Of a stretch of DNA of 64,000 bases, positions 19,464 to 29,614 are shown piece after piece. Source of the stretch: JACKDW01 sp964621785 (lineage in GTDB: Bacteria > Myxococcota_A > Polyangia > Nannocystales > Nannocystaceae); assembly GCA_964621785.1 (NCBI GenBank), contig CAZUPD010000030.1, forward strand, positions 3,596 through 67,595, in the 5' to 3' direction. The position numbers were made by a program, and so were the translations under genes. The notes below the pieces were generated by a model. It was not told where the DNA came from. It saw only the letters and a program-made list of their open reading frames with translations, and searched no databases. Numbering within the stretch: position 1 is the stretch's first letter; each line of letters begins with the position of its first letter.

Positions 19464-20796
19464 ATGGTCCACGACCGGAGCTCGACCACGGTCGCCACTG
19501 CCTACGGTGAAACGGCCGGCCCGACGCCGCCGCAGTACCAACTCGTCGTCGTCGAAGGTCCCGACATGGGCCGGGCGATCCCCCTAGCGACCCAGTCGGT
19601 CGTCGTCGGCACCCATTGCTCCTGTGACCTCCAACTCGGTGACGACCGGGTCTCGGCGCGTCACCTCGAACTCACGCCTGCGACCGACGGACAACAATTT
19701 CGCCTCGACGACCTCGACAGTCGCAACGGGGTCCACGTCGCCGGCTCGCGGGTGCACCGTGGCCACGTCCGTCCCGGTCAGCCGATTTTGGTCGGGCGCA
19801 GCTATCTGCGGGTGGTTCCGCGGCCACAACCGTTGAATGTACAACCGACCCAGGCTCGGCGATTTGGCGAGATGGTCGGCGAAAGTCTGGTCATGCGCGA
19901 GGTGTTTGCCGTGCTCGAGCTCGCCGCCGCCTCCGATGTCACCGTCCTGCTCTCCGGCGAAACCGGCACGGGCAAAGAACTCGCCGCCCGGGCGATCCAC
20001 GGCGCCAGCGGACGACGGACGGGTCCGTTTGTCGCCCTCGACTGTGGCGCCCTCCCGCAAAACCTGCTCGAGAGCGAGTTGTTTGGCCACCAGCGCGGGG
20101 CGTTTACCGGGGCGGTCAGCGCCCGCCAAGGAGCGTTTGTCCGCGCCGACAAGGGTACAATCTTCCTCGACGAGCTCGACAGCATTCCCATGCATGTACA
20201 AGCGAGGTTGTTACGGGTCCTCGAGGAGCGCAATGTCTCGCCCGTCGGTGCCGACCGCGAGGTCCCGATCGATGTCCGTGTGATCGCCGCGTCCCGCCGC
20301 CCGCTGCTCCCGTTGGTCGAGGCCGGCAGTTTTCGTCCCGACCTCTACTACCGCCTGAGTGTGATCTGTGTCGACCTCGTCCCGCTGCGTCGCCGACGGG
20401 AGGATCTTCCCCAGCTGATCGCCGAGATGCTGCGGGTTCGGGGTTTTGCCGAATGCACCCGCGAGCAGATCACCGGACCCAACTTAGATCGCCTCTACGC
20501 CCACGACTGGCCCGGTAATTGCCGCGAGTTGCGAAACGTCATCGACCGCGCCCTCGCCCTCACGCCTGCGGCCGCCTGTTTCGACGACCTGCGGGTCAGC
20601 GCCCCCGGCCAAGCGACCGACGACGCCCTGAGTGTGCGTACCGATCTGCCGTTTTCCCAGGCCAAAAAGCTCCTGATCGACGTCTTTGAAGTCCGCTACC
20701 TCAGCGATCTCATCGCCCGCTGCGAACACAACCTCTCGGCCGCAGCGCGAACCGCCGGCCTCGACCGCAAACATTTAAAAACCCTTTTGCGCCGCC

Positions 20797-20813
<17 letters not shown>
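19464..20813 (+). CDS. FHA-domain sigma-54-dependent transcriptional activator
   Basis: 449 residues. An FHA domain (about 48-105; VVVGTHCSCDLQLGD, SARHLEL, DSRNGVHVAG) reads phosphothreonine, then a complete AAA+ sigma-54 activation domain: Walker A GETGTGKE, GAFTGA loop, Walker B region IFLDELDS, and the R-finger region. At the C-terminus is a Fis-type helix-turn-helix (NLSAAARTAGLDRKHLKTLL). The FHA input implies control by one of the Ser/Thr kinases, a layout common in myxobacteria. The 3' end overlaps the deacetylase gene by 17 bases, so the two are probably co-transcribed. Near-palindrome copies at 19833 and 20190. Confidence 0.9.
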
Positions 20814-21846
<1,033 letters not shown>

Positions 21847-21854
21847 CTTTTTAC

Positions 21855-21866
21855 ATGTAGATGCAA
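21855..21866. repeat. Near-match of the iterated palindrome between convergent genes
   Basis: ATGTAGATGCAA (one mismatch), nine bases after the deacetylase stop and 39 before the convergent stop at 21905. Confidence 0.5.
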
Positions 21867-21904
21867 AAATATTCGCCGCCCGGGAACGGGACGGGGAATT
21901 CGGA

Positions 21905-22942
21905 CTAAAACCGCAGGCCGCGGGGCGTCCAGCTGACCTTGGGCTTGGCCCGCCTCCTTGCTGCGAGGGCGATGACCCCGGAGACGATCGTAAATGCGGT
22001 CAGGCCTGCGGTCACTCCGATCAGGACGTTGGTCACTTCGCGGTAGCGTTCAAAGTTGGCCTCGTGGTCCCCCGGATACGGAGTCATCCCAAGCTCTTGC
22101 TCATACAATCTCTTTTCCCGCATCGTCAGCCCACCGAGGGTCGCTGCCGCAATCGCACTGGCTGCTGTCATCCCGACACCGGCCCAAAACACCCCCTTGG
22201 CGACCTGTCCGGTCCGGGGTTTGTCGGGTTCGTCGGGCTTGACATCGGGCGGTTCGGGTTTGGGCGCGGGCCGGCGAAACCCGGTAAACTTAAACACTGC
22301 CGTCGCGCCGGCGAGGACTTCGGTGTCGAGGGCCTCGCGCTGCCACGACTCGGCACCGATAAACTCGACCCGGACCACCCCCGGAAGCACCCGTATCGGC
22401 AATTCCTCGGGGCTGTAGGGTTTGCCGTTGATCTGCAGGGCCTCAAATTTTGTTCCCGCCGCCACTTCGATGTCGACCCGACCGACGAGGCGATTGAGGG
22501 TGCGATAGCTGTGCTGGGCTGCCGCCGGCCGGGTCGGGTGCTCATCGACGTAGGTGAAGTAGCGGTCGTACAGCTCGAGCGCGATCAGGATCTCGCCACT
22601 TTGTTCAAACGAATTGGCCGCGCCGTACAGGGCTTCGAGCGAGGGATAGATCTCAAAGGACTTGAGGAACAATTCGCCGGCCTCGCCAAACTCGGCATCG
22701 ATGTACCGGGCCTTGGCCTCGTTAAAGGTTGTACGTGCACGTTCGATCGGATCCCCTCGCGTCGCGGTCGCTATCGTCGTGACCTGTCCCGATTCATCCG
22801 CGACCGAGGCCGGCGTGTCGTGTACCCGGGCGTGCACCGACGGCGGCGGCAAACACATCCCCAAACCGACTACGCCCGCCAGCATGCGGCGGCAACAACT
22901 GGCTCGCAAAACCCGTGAGATCTGTGGTGTGTCGACTCGCAC
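21905..22942 (-). CDS. Exported TPR-containing protein, kinase partner
   Basis: 345 residues with an N-terminal signal-like segment (about 20-39). A TPR-like region (about 65-150; ARTTFNEAKARYIDAEFGEAGELFLKSFEIYPS in pieces) follows, then a beta-rich PEGA-like segment (INGKPYSPEELPIRVLPGVVRVEF). After a Pro/Lys/Asp linker come two membrane segments (about 245-265 and 305-325). It begins 13 bases after the kinase gene ends, so the two form an operon. Proteins of this layout commonly sit next to Ser/Thr kinase genes in myxobacteria; a role as partner or substrate is inferred. The protein at 44080-45009, beside another kinase, has the same plan. Confidence 0.7.
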   Translation of the reverse strand: MRVDTPQISRVLRASCCRRMLAGVVGLGMCLPPPSVHARVHDTPASVADESGQVTTIATATRGDPIERARTTFNEAKARYIDAEFGEAGELFLKSFEIYPSLEALYGAANSFEQSGEILIALELYDRYFTYVDEHPTRPAAAQHSYRTLNRLVGRVDIEVAAGTKFEALQINGKPYSPEELPIRVLPGVVRVEFIGAESWQREALDTEVLAGATAVFKFTGFRRPAPKPEPPDVKPDEPDKPRTGQVAKGVFWAGVGMTAASAIAAATLGGLTMREKRLYEQELGMTPYPGDHEANFERYREVTNVLIGVTAGLTAFTIVSGVIALAARRRAKPKVSWTPRGLRF

Positions 22943-22955
22943 CTGGCAACCAGGC

Positions 22956-24767
22956 TCACTTCTCTGGGTGGCCCGGCTTGGTTTTTAGCGGCTTGAAGGT
23001 CGGTGTTTCAAGGGGATCGGGTGGGGTCTTGGGATCCTGAGCGTCCGCGGGTTCGGTTTTGGCCGCGGTCTTGAAGTGGGTGCGAGCCTTGGGTCGCTTG
23101 GCCTTGAGGGCAAACGAGAGGTTGGCATTGGCGATCGGCATGCGCAGGTCGTGAACCGCTTCAAAACCTACTTTTTCGAGAACCAGCCCGATCTCTGTGG
23201 AACCGCGGGGGAGCTCGAGACGGATCGGTGTCACCGCATCTTCGACTGCAGCTTCGAGAATCGGACGGACGGCATCGGGAGCTTTGACAACCGAAATCGT
23301 CGCGCCCGGCGGTGTTGTTTGGATCACCCAGGCGATCGATTCCGGAGGTTTGTTCACCGGTGTCGCGGGCGGTACCGCGGATGGCACCTCCGTTTTGGAG
23401 TGGACGGGTTCGACAATCGGTGGCTGGGTCGCTACGGGGGCGGGTCGAGGTTGCTGGCTGGTTTGACCAAAGCCCCCGAGGAAAAACGCGGCCCCAGCGA
23501 TGGCGGCTCCGACCAATGGGAGCCCGAGCCACAGTGGCCATGGACTACCGCCGGGTGTATTTTGTGTATACACATCTTCGACCGCGAGCGCGGCCTGGCT
23601 CTCGCCCTCGGCAACTGGCGGCACCAGGGCGAGATTGCGGGTCCGCGGCGGGGTAAGCGTCCCATCGCTGACATCATGTGGTTCGACCACGCGAATCACC
23701 GGGTGCTTGGCGGTGCGCCGCACAGTGGCCCGACGGTAGTCGTGGCGCTCGCCAAACGACGTGCGCATCAGTTCGGCCAACATGGCTCTCGGGTCCTGTT
23801 CACCGACCTCGTCGCGAAGGATCGCCAGCAATTCGCCCCGCAGTTGAGAGGCGCTGTGGGGGCGTTGGTCGGGATCGCGGGCGAGTGCCCGATCGACCAC
23901 GTCGACCAGTGCACGCGGGAGGTCCGGTCGGATCGTGGTCAGCGATTCAACCTCACAGGCGAGCACGCGCTTGAGGGTTTCGGCCTCGTTGGCACCGGTG
24001 TACAGCCGGCGACCGGCGAGCAATTCCCAGGCGATGACACCGAGGGCAAACAGGTCCGTCTCACACGTGAGGGGCTGCCCCTGCGCCTGCTCAGGCGGCA
24101 TGTACGGCAACTTACCGCGCAGACATCCGGTCAGCGTACTCGACTCGCGCCCGGCCGCTTTGGCGATACCAAAGTCGACCAACTTCACCCACCCCGTGAG
24201 GGTGATGAGGAGGTTTTGTGGCGAGACATCGCGGTGGACCAAGCCCAACGGCTCGCCGTCGGTATCGCGAAGGTCGTGGACCGCCTCGAGCCCATAACAT
24301 GTATCTGCAAGAATTTGAAGGACAACCGCGGTCGGCAACCTGCGGTTGTCGGCCTGCAACACACGGACGAGCGAGGACAGGGTCTCGCCCTCGATGTACT
24401 CCATCACCATGTAGTACAGGCCGTCGGCGCGACCGATATCGAGGATCTCGCCGATATGGGGGTTGTGCAGCAGCGCGGCGATCCGAGCCTCACTCAGGAA
24501 CATGTCGACAAACGCCGGTTCGTTCGCGAGGTGCGGGTGAATCACTTTGACCGCGACCAGTTTTTGGAAGTTGGCCAGGCCCCGTGTCAGCGCGAGGTAG
24601 ACCGTCGCCATCCCGCCATGACCGAGGCGCTGTACAAGTTCGTAGCGCCCGAGTTTCGTCGTGTCCCGATGACCAGCCGTGAGATCGCGTGGCTCGCGGC
24701 GGGAATCCGCGAGCACTTTGGTCTCCACATCTGGTTCCATTTCACGGGGAAGCAACGTCGATACCAC
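22956..24767 (-). CDS. Ser/Thr protein kinase with membrane segment and PEGA-like tail
   Basis: 603 residues. Kinase domain about 40-310: LGHGGMATVYLA, VAVKVIH, LVHRDVSPQN, VDFGIAKA. The usual SPEQ is MPPEQ here. A membrane segment lies at about 420-440 (PLVGAAIAGAAFFLGGFG). Outside it are a Pro-rich linker and a domain opening WVIQTTPPGATISVV, like the PEGA domains of other surface proteins, then a Lys/Pro-rich end. Active-site residues are complete. Operon with the TPR protein downstream (13-base gap). An ATG nine codons in is an alternative start. Confidence 0.88.
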   Translation of the reverse strand: MVSTLLPREMEPDVETKVLADSRREPRDLTAGHRDTTKLGRYELVQRLGHGGMATVYLALTRGLANFQKLVAVKVIHPHLANEPAFVDMFLSEARIAALLHNPHIGEILDIGRADGLYYMVMEYIEGETLSSLVRVLQADNRRLPTAVVLQILADTCYGLEAVHDLRDTDGEPLGLVHRDVSPQNLLITLTGWVKLVDFGIAKAAGRESSTLTGCLRGKLPYMPPEQAQGQPLTCETDLFALGVIAWELLAGRRLYTGANEAETLKRVLACEVESLTTIRPDLPRALVDVVDRALARDPDQRPHSASQLRGELLAILRDEVGEQDPRAMLAELMRTSFGERHDYRRATVRRTAKHPVIRVVEPHDVSDGTLTPPRTRNLALVPPVAEGESQAALAVEDVYTQNTPGGSPWPLWLGLPLVGAAIAGAAFFLGGFGQTSQQPRPAPVATQPPIVEPVHSKTEVPSAVPPATPVNKPPESIAWVIQTTPPGATISVVKAPDAVRPILEAAVEDAVTPIRLELPRGSTEIGLVLEKVGFEAVHDLRMPIANANLSFALKAKRPKARTHFKTAAKTEPADAQDPKTPPDPLETPTFKPLKTKPGHPEK

Positions 24768-25195
24768 CCTTTGGTCACGATACGCGAAACCCGCTTAGCG
24801 ATCATCTCGAGGTGTTGGAGCGCCAACCACAAACGATCCACATATGAAGGTGTTTACCTGTCGGGGATGTTCGAATTGAGGCTCGGATCACCAAAACGAT
24901 CGTTTGTCCGCATTTTGCGCATGCCGCGATCATGAAGAGATCTCGGAGATCTCGCGCTTCGCTCCAATTTTCTTTGATTCACCAATCAAAAAGATGGTGG
25001 ATTCGCATAAAATTTAAATTTCGGATAAAATGGTGTTTTATAAATAATATTCGAAAGTTAGATCTGTTTTTGCGCGCGAACATGCACTTGCGCACAGCGG
25101 TCGCGCGCATCCGCGGTGGAATGGCCCTTGCGTGCAGGATTTCGTTGACGTAGAGGCAGAGGGGGCTTCACCAGCGAACACGGAGGATACACGTC
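24768..25195. other. AT-rich regulatory region before the dnaX cluster
   Basis: 428 bases between divergent genes. Bases about 24955-25085 are strikingly AT-rich against a GC-rich background. Two GAGATCTC palindromes (24937-24944, 24946-24953) sit side by side. Next is TTTGATT-CACC-AATCAAA (24973-24990), a perfect 7-bp inverted repeat, then A/T runs with several TATAAA- and TAAAAT-like elements. A strong ribosome site (GGAGG at 25182-25186) lies nine bases before the ATG at 25196. Promoter and operator functions are inferred. Confidence 0.55.
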
Positions 25196-25423
25196 ATGGC
25201 AAAGCGGCAGACTCGCAGGAGCATCTCGGTCAAGGGCATCACCTACCAGCGACTGAAGGACTACTGTGAAGCTGCTGGCCTGAGCGTGAGTGGTTACCTC
25301 GAAGAAATTATTGCGGAAAAACTTGATGCGGCCGGGGTCCCAGTGCCGACCGCGATCAAACCGCGCCCGGCGGCCAAACCGACCGAATCCGAAGAAATCA
25401 TTTCGCAACATTTCACGTTTTAG
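25196..25423 (+). CDS. Small ribbon-helix-helix-like protein
   Basis: 75 residues. The pattern of one beta-strand (RRSISVKG) followed by two helices (ITYQRLKDYCEAAGLS and VSGYLEEIIAEKLDA) fits a ribbon-helix-helix DNA-binding fold, such as Arc/MetJ-type regulators. The tail is Pro/Ala-rich. It is the first gene of a same-strand series ending at mglA, with its own AT-rich upstream region carrying palindromes; autoregulation is plausible but unproven. Strong GGAGG ribosome site. It might also be a nucleoid-associated protein. Confidence 0.7.
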   Translation: MAKRQTRRSISVKGITYQRLKDYCEAAGLSVSGYLEEIIAEKLDAAGVPVPTAIKPRPAAKPTESEEIISQHFTF

Positions 25424-25558
25424 CCCGTTTCTCTCGCTGAACTTTCGAGGCGTGGCAAACGCCGTGAAACAAAGTTTGAGAACGACGTTTATCTGCGCAG
25501 TCAACGCCTGTAGTTGCAGCGGTCGCTCCGAACCGCGCACGTGGTACGTTCCCGGCCC

Positions 25559-27760
25559 GTGACCTACGTCGTCCTCGCTCGCAAGTATCGGCCCCAGCAG
25601 TTCGCCGAACTCATCGGCCAGGAACATGTCACCCGGACCCTGGCCAACGCGATCGCCCACGACCGGATCCACCACGCCTATCTGTTTTGTGGCGCCCGCG
25701 GTCTCGGCAAAACATCGGCGGCGAGGCTGTTGGCAAAGTGCCTGGTGTGCGAACAAGGCCCGACGATCGAGCCCTGCAATACGTGTCACCAGTGCGTCAG
25801 TGTCATCGAGGGTCGCAGTGTCGATGTCAGCGAAATCGACGGCGCGAGTAACAACCGCGTCGAAGATGTTCGCAACCTCCGAGAACAGGTCCGCTACCTC
25901 CCCCAGTCGGCGCGCCGCCGGATCTACATCATCGACGAAGTCCACATGCTGACCGGGCAGGCGTTCAACGCCCTGCTCAAGACGCTCGAGGAACCGCCGC
26001 CCCACGTCACCTTTATTTTTGCCACCACCGAAGTCCACGCCCTCCCGGCGACGATCCTCTCCCGGGTTTCGCGGTTTGACTTTCGCCGACTCGCGCCGCG
26101 CCAAGTCGTCGCGCATATGCAAACAATTCTCAAACGCGAAGGTATCGAGGTGGCCGAGGGCGGGCTTTATACGGTCGCCCGCGCGGGTGATGGGTCGGTC
26201 CGCGACAGCCTGACGTTGCTCGACAAAGTCATCGCGTTTGCCAACGACGAGCAAGAAGTCATCAGCGAAGAAGAAGTCCGGATCGTCATTGGTGTCCCGG
26301 CACGACTCGCGGTGTTCGAACTCGCCGAAGCGATTTTGCAGCGCGACCCGACGATGACGCTGCAGCGGTTTGTCGCCGTCGTCGAATCGGGACAGGATCT
26401 CCAACTCCTCGCACTCGCCCTGTTGCAGCACATTCGCGACCTGCTGGTTGTCAAACTTACAAACGCCCGCGATGTCCTCGTCAATGCTTCCGACGCCGAG
26501 TTTGAGCAACTTACGATCCAAGCCGAACCCCTCGATGCGACGGTGCTCAGCCAACTGTTTGACCGCCTCGCCCGGGTGGTCGACTCGTTGCCACGGACCC
26601 GAGTACCGCGGTTGATCCTCGAAGTCGGTTTACTCGAGCTGTGCCACAGCGATCCTCTTGTGCCACTCGGCGGTCTGCTCGATCGCCTCGAGCAACTCGG
26701 TGGCGACTCGGGTTCTGGACCGGGTGGTGGCGGGTCCTCGTATTCGGGCGCACCGTCGAGAGGGAACCGGACGGGCACCCGCGGCGCAGGTTCCCGCGCA
26801 CAACCATCGAGTGCACGCACACAACCATCGAGTGCACGCGCACAGCCATCGAGTGCACGCGGTGCAAGTCCCCGCGCACAACCATCGAATGCCCCGGCAC
26901 ACGACCCGGGTCCGCCCCATGACCCCGGCCCGCCGGGATCGTTGCAGAATCAATTTATGGAGATGGCCCGGGCGTCCGGTGCGATCAAATCGTCGCGTCG
27001 CCGTTCGCCGTCGAGTCAACCCACTTCTTCGAGTGGACCCCCACCCGAACCTCCGAGGCGAGGTTCACACTCACAACCGCCACCCGGCCCTCCGATGCGA
27101 GACTCCGGGCCGGACTCGAGCAGACCACCGATGCGCGGTCGGTCCGAACCCCGCCCTCCGATGCTAGACCCGGGCTCGAGTGGTTCATCCGGACCGAATG
27201 GTCCACGAGCGAGACAATCCCATTCGCCAGCGCCTGGCGCGGCCTCCTCAACGGCATCCCAGAAGCCAGATTCCGAATCCAGCGACCCAGACTGCCTGTC
27301 CCAGACATGCCCCGGGTCCCGCGGCGACCAGCCCAAAGCCGACCCGATCGCGTGGACGACCCTGGAACCGATGGCGGCCTGGGAGCAACTCACCGCCCGT
27401 CTGCGGCCGATCAATCCTTCGTTATACGCCCTGCTGAGCGAGTGCGGTCTCCAGCGTCTCGACCGCGACCACCTGCAGCTGCGCAGCAAACCCGGGAGCT
27501 TTGGCTTTGGTCAACTGACCCACAACACCGAGGCCCGCGGAGAACTCGAGGCGGCGATCCGACAGCATTTTGACGCCGGTGTCCAAGTCGAAATCGTCCC
27601 CGGTGAGGCCGACCCGAGTGCCCCGAGCCTGGCGATGGTCCAAGCCCAACGACGCGATCGCCATCAGCAGGCGGTCGAGCGCGAGGCCCGGGACAATCCG
27701 GCGATCCAAGAGCTCGTCACTGCGTTCGACGGCAACATCCGCGACGTCCGTCCACTTTGA
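25559..27760 (+). CDS. dnaX: DNA polymerase III subunit gamma/tau
   Basis: 733 residues from the GTG at 25559 (VTYVVLARKYRPQQF is the family N-terminus; the 15 upstream codons are not). Clamp-loader ATPase: Walker A GARGLGKTS (Lys51), zinc-binding cysteines CLVCEQGPTIEPCNTCHQC, Walker B DEVHML, sensor-1 SRVSRFDF. After domain III (ending near residue 390) comes a long Pro/Ser/Gly/Arg-rich linker of about 200 residues with RAQPSSA repeats (26795-26893), then the C-terminal tau domain. No A-rich slippery frameshift site was seen, so only the long form is evident. The complex loads the sliding clamp. Confidence 0.93.
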   Translation: MTYVVLARKYRPQQFAELIGQEHVTRTLANAIAHDRIHHAYLFCGARGLGKTSAARLLAKCLVCEQGPTIEPCNTCHQCVSVIEGRSVDVSEIDGASNNRVEDVRNLREQVRYLPQSARRRIYIIDEVHMLTGQAFNALLKTLEEPPPHVTFIFATTEVHALPATILSRVSRFDFRRLAPRQVVAHMQTILKREGIEVAEGGLYTVARAGDGSVRDSLTLLDKVIAFANDEQEVISEEEVRIVIGVPARLAVFELAEAILQRDPTMTLQRFVAVVESGQDLQLLALALLQHIRDLLVVKLTNARDVLVNASDAEFEQLTIQAEPLDATVLSQLFDRLARVVDSLPRTRVPRLILEVGLLELCHSDPLVPLGGLLDRLEQLGGDSGSGPGGGGSSYSGAPSRGNRTGTRGAGSRAQPSSARTQPSSARAQPSSARGASPRAQPSNAPAHDPGPPHDPGPPGSLQNQFMEMARASGAIKSSRRRSPSSQPTSSSGPPPEPPRRGSHSQPPPGPPMRDSGPDSSRPPMRGRSEPRPPMLDPGSSGSSGPNGPRARQSHSPAPGAASSTASQKPDSESSDPDCLSQTCPGSRGDQPKADPIAWTTLEPMAAWEQLTARLRPINPSLYALLSECGLQRLDRDHLQLRSKPGSFGFGQLTHNTEARGELEAAIRQHFDAGVQVEIVPGEADPSAPSLAMVQAQRRDRHQQAVEREARDNPAIQELVTAFDGNIRDVRPL
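26795..26893 (+). repeat. 21-base tandem repeat within dnaX
   Basis: About four copies of a 21-base unit, consensus CGCRCACAACCATCGAGTGC plus A, coding RAQPSSA/RTQPSSA. The third and fourth copies are separated by CGCGGTGCAAGTCCC. It lies in the disordered linker between the ATPase and tau parts, where copy number can vary without harming the fold. Confidence 0.75.
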
Positions 27761-27817
27761 TGTGGACATGTGAAACCCGCTTAAAACCCGCAGCCGTGTC
27801 GGTTATGCTCCGCGACT

Positions 27818-28138
27818 ATGAACGACTTTGACCTCGGAGCCATGATGCGCCAGGCACAACAACTCCGTCAGCAGATGGAGTACGTGCAAAAAAACCTCGA
27901 GACCCAAGAAGTCAGCGGACAGGCCGGCTCGGGGCTGGTCAAGGTGGTCGCCACCGGCGGTCAGCGGATCAAAAGCATCGAGATCAAACCCGAGGCGCTC
28001 GAGGAAGATCTGGAAATGCTCCAGGACTTGGTCACAACCGCGGTCAACAACGCCCTCGACAAATCGAAAGCCCTGGCGCAGGAGCGCATGGGCTCGTTGC
28101 TTCCTCCGGGGCTCGCGGGCGGCATCCCGGGACTTTGA
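27818..28138 (+). CDS. ebfC: YbaB/EbfC family nucleoid-associated protein
   Basis: 106 residues. Family pattern is clear: an N-terminal Gln-rich helix (MMRQAQQLRQQMEYVQKNLE), the beta segment GSGLVKVVATGGQRIKSIEIKPE, then the C-terminal helix. These homodimers bind DNA as tweezers. The order dnaX-ebfC-recR is conserved across many bacteria, which supports the call. The stop is followed at 28155 by a near-palindrome copy and by GTCGACGGGTACC, which resembles the array units at 11.2 kb. Confidence 0.92.
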   Translation: MNDFDLGAMMRQAQQLRQQMEYVQKNLETQEVSGQAGSGLVKVVATGGQRIKSIEIKPEALEEDLEMLQDLVTTAVNNALDKSKALAQERMGSLLPPGLAGGIPGL

Positions 28139-28204
28139 TGTCGACGGGTACCGCTTGTACATACAGGTTCCCCCAGAGTTGACCTCCGCGATACGGGTCT
28201 CGCC

Positions 28205-28804
28205 GTGAACGCTGAAAAAAATCCTCTCGATCGGCTGACCGCCCTGCTCAAACGGTTACCCGGCATCGGCGAAAAGTCGGCCATGCGTTTGGCCCTGTGG
28301 TTTGCCCGCAGCGATCGGGAATACATCACGGCCCTCGCCGCTGCGCTGACCGACCTCCAACTCAAGCTCGGACTGTGTTCGCGTTGCTGCGATCTGTGTA
28401 CCGGCAACTTGTGTGAGCGCTGCGGCGATGCCCGGCGCGACCACAGTCTGATCTGTGTGGTCGCCCAGCCGCAGGACCGGATCGCATTTGAACGCTCCGG
28501 GGTATTTCGCGGGGTCTATCACGTGCTTCACGGCGTCCTCGATCCGCTGTCGGGCGTCGGTCCATCCGAACTCAAGATCGAAGCACTGTTGCGCCGCCTC
28601 GAAGGTGATGGGGTTCAAGAAGTCATCGTCGCCACCAGTCCCAACGTCGAAGGCGACGCGACTGCGCTGTACCTGTCGAAGTTGTTGCGACCCCTCGGCG
28701 TCACGGTTTCGAGAATCGCTTCGGGTGTCGCCGTCGGTGGTGAACTCGAGTACGCGGATATGAGCACCTTGCGGCGGGCGTTATCCGACCGTCGATCGCT
28801 GTGA
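28205..28804 (+). CDS. recR: Recombination protein RecR
   Basis: 199 residues, GTG start. N-terminal helix-hairpin-helix (LLKRLPGIGEKSAMRLALWF), C4 zinc finger (CSRCCDLCTGNLCERC), Toprim domain (ICVVAQPQDRIAFERSG, ATSPNVEGDATALYLSKLL) and the C-terminal Walker-B-like region with GGELEYADMSTLRRAL. With RecO and RecF it loads RecA on gapped single-stranded DNA. Full length. Confidence 0.95.
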   Translation: MNAEKNPLDRLTALLKRLPGIGEKSAMRLALWFARSDREYITALAAALTDLQLKLGLCSRCCDLCTGNLCERCGDARRDHSLICVVAQPQDRIAFERSGVFRGVYHVLHGVLDPLSGVGPSELKIEALLRRLEGDGVQEVIVATSPNVEGDATALYLSKLLRPLGVTVSRIASGVAVGGELEYADMSTLRRALSDRRSL

Positions 28805-29113
28805 GATCGCTTGGAAAGAATTGCGGCGACACTGTGGCCCCCGCGTTCCGAGCCTGCGCAAAAGACGTGATTTAGGCGCGAATCAGTGACGACAGGCGCG
28901 TTCCCTGAACGTTTGCCGATTCAATTCACCCCGTCGGCCCTGCGAGGATTCCAAAACGCCCTCACTTCTCGCGTTCGCGGTCGCGTCAGCAACCCAAACT
29001 CACCGATAAGAGATTCGCAACACGATGGACTTGCCCGGATGAGTTTGTTACGTTTTGCGGGTTCTTACCCGGTCTCAAACCCCTCGACGCGCTTCAGGAG
29101 CCCTTTCTTGAAC
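28805..29113. other. Intergenic region before mglB
   Basis: 309 bases. The mglB frame stays open back to 28886, but these 76 codons do not resemble MglB and precede the conserved N-terminus, so they are treated as leader. A possible ribosome site AGGAG lies at 29096-29100. I see nothing else. Confidence 0.5.
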
Positions 29114-29596
29114 ATGCTGAATCCACAGCTCGTGATGTACGAAGAAGAGCTTCGGCAGATCCAAGCGATCGCCGACAAGCTCCAACAGGACTCGCGTTCG
29201 AAGACGATCCTCCTCGTCGACAAGAACGGGCAGCTCGTTGCTTCCTCCGGTAGCCCTGGCGACCTCGATACGACGTCGCTGAGTTCACTGGTCGCGGGCA
29301 ACGTTGCGGCCACAGGGGGGATCGCCAAACTTCTCCAAGAAGATGAGTTCGCCTGTCTCTTCCACGAAGGAAAGGGGGTCTCCATCTTCATCTCACTGGT
29401 GGGTCGGCGGATCATCCTCGTGGTCCTGTTTGACAAAAACACCACCCAAGGGTTGGTCCGATTGCGCGTCCGCAAGGCGAACATCGAACTCACCCGTATC
29501 TTCGAGGAACTCGCGGCAAAGGCAGCCATGCCCCAAGAGAACAATCCGTTCGACGAGATCACCGACGAAGATATCGACAACCTGTTTAACGACTAA
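29114..29596 (+). CDS. mglB: MglB, Roadblock/LC7 GAP of the polarity GTPase MglA
   Basis: 161 residues. Close to Myxococcus MglB: QLVMYEEEL near the start, FLVDKNGQL-type strand (LLVDKNGQLVASSG), DTTSLSSLVAGNVAATGGIAKL, VGRRIILVVLFD, and the acidic end DEITDEDIDNLFND. It is the GTPase-activating and exchange-modulating partner of MglA and sets the lagging pole. The ATG at 29114 fits the homologue start. A TTG two codons earlier (29108) is better spaced from AGGAG (29096-29100) and may be the true start. mglA follows 18 bases later. Confidence 0.93.
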   Translation: MLNPQLVMYEEELRQIQAIADKLQQDSRSKTILLVDKNGQLVASSGSPGDLDTTSLSSLVAGNVAATGGIAKLLQEDEFACLFHEGKGVSIFISLVGRRIILVVLFDKNTTQGLVRLRVRKANIELTRIFEELAAKAAMPQENNPFDEITDEDIDNLFND

Positions 29597-29614
29597 AAGC
29601 GAGGGCCCGAGCGG

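Noticed and set aside
23076..24935. 619-codon plus-strand open frame opposite the kinase at 22956
   Set aside because: Shadow of a complete kinase gene with all catalytic motifs.
25058..26554. 498-codon minus-strand open frame opposite dnaX
   Set aside because: Shadow; dnaX motifs are on the other strand.
28886..29107. N-terminal extension of mglB
   Set aside because: The extra 74-76 codons do not occur in MglB, and a ribosome-site-like AGGAG lies just before the conserved start.
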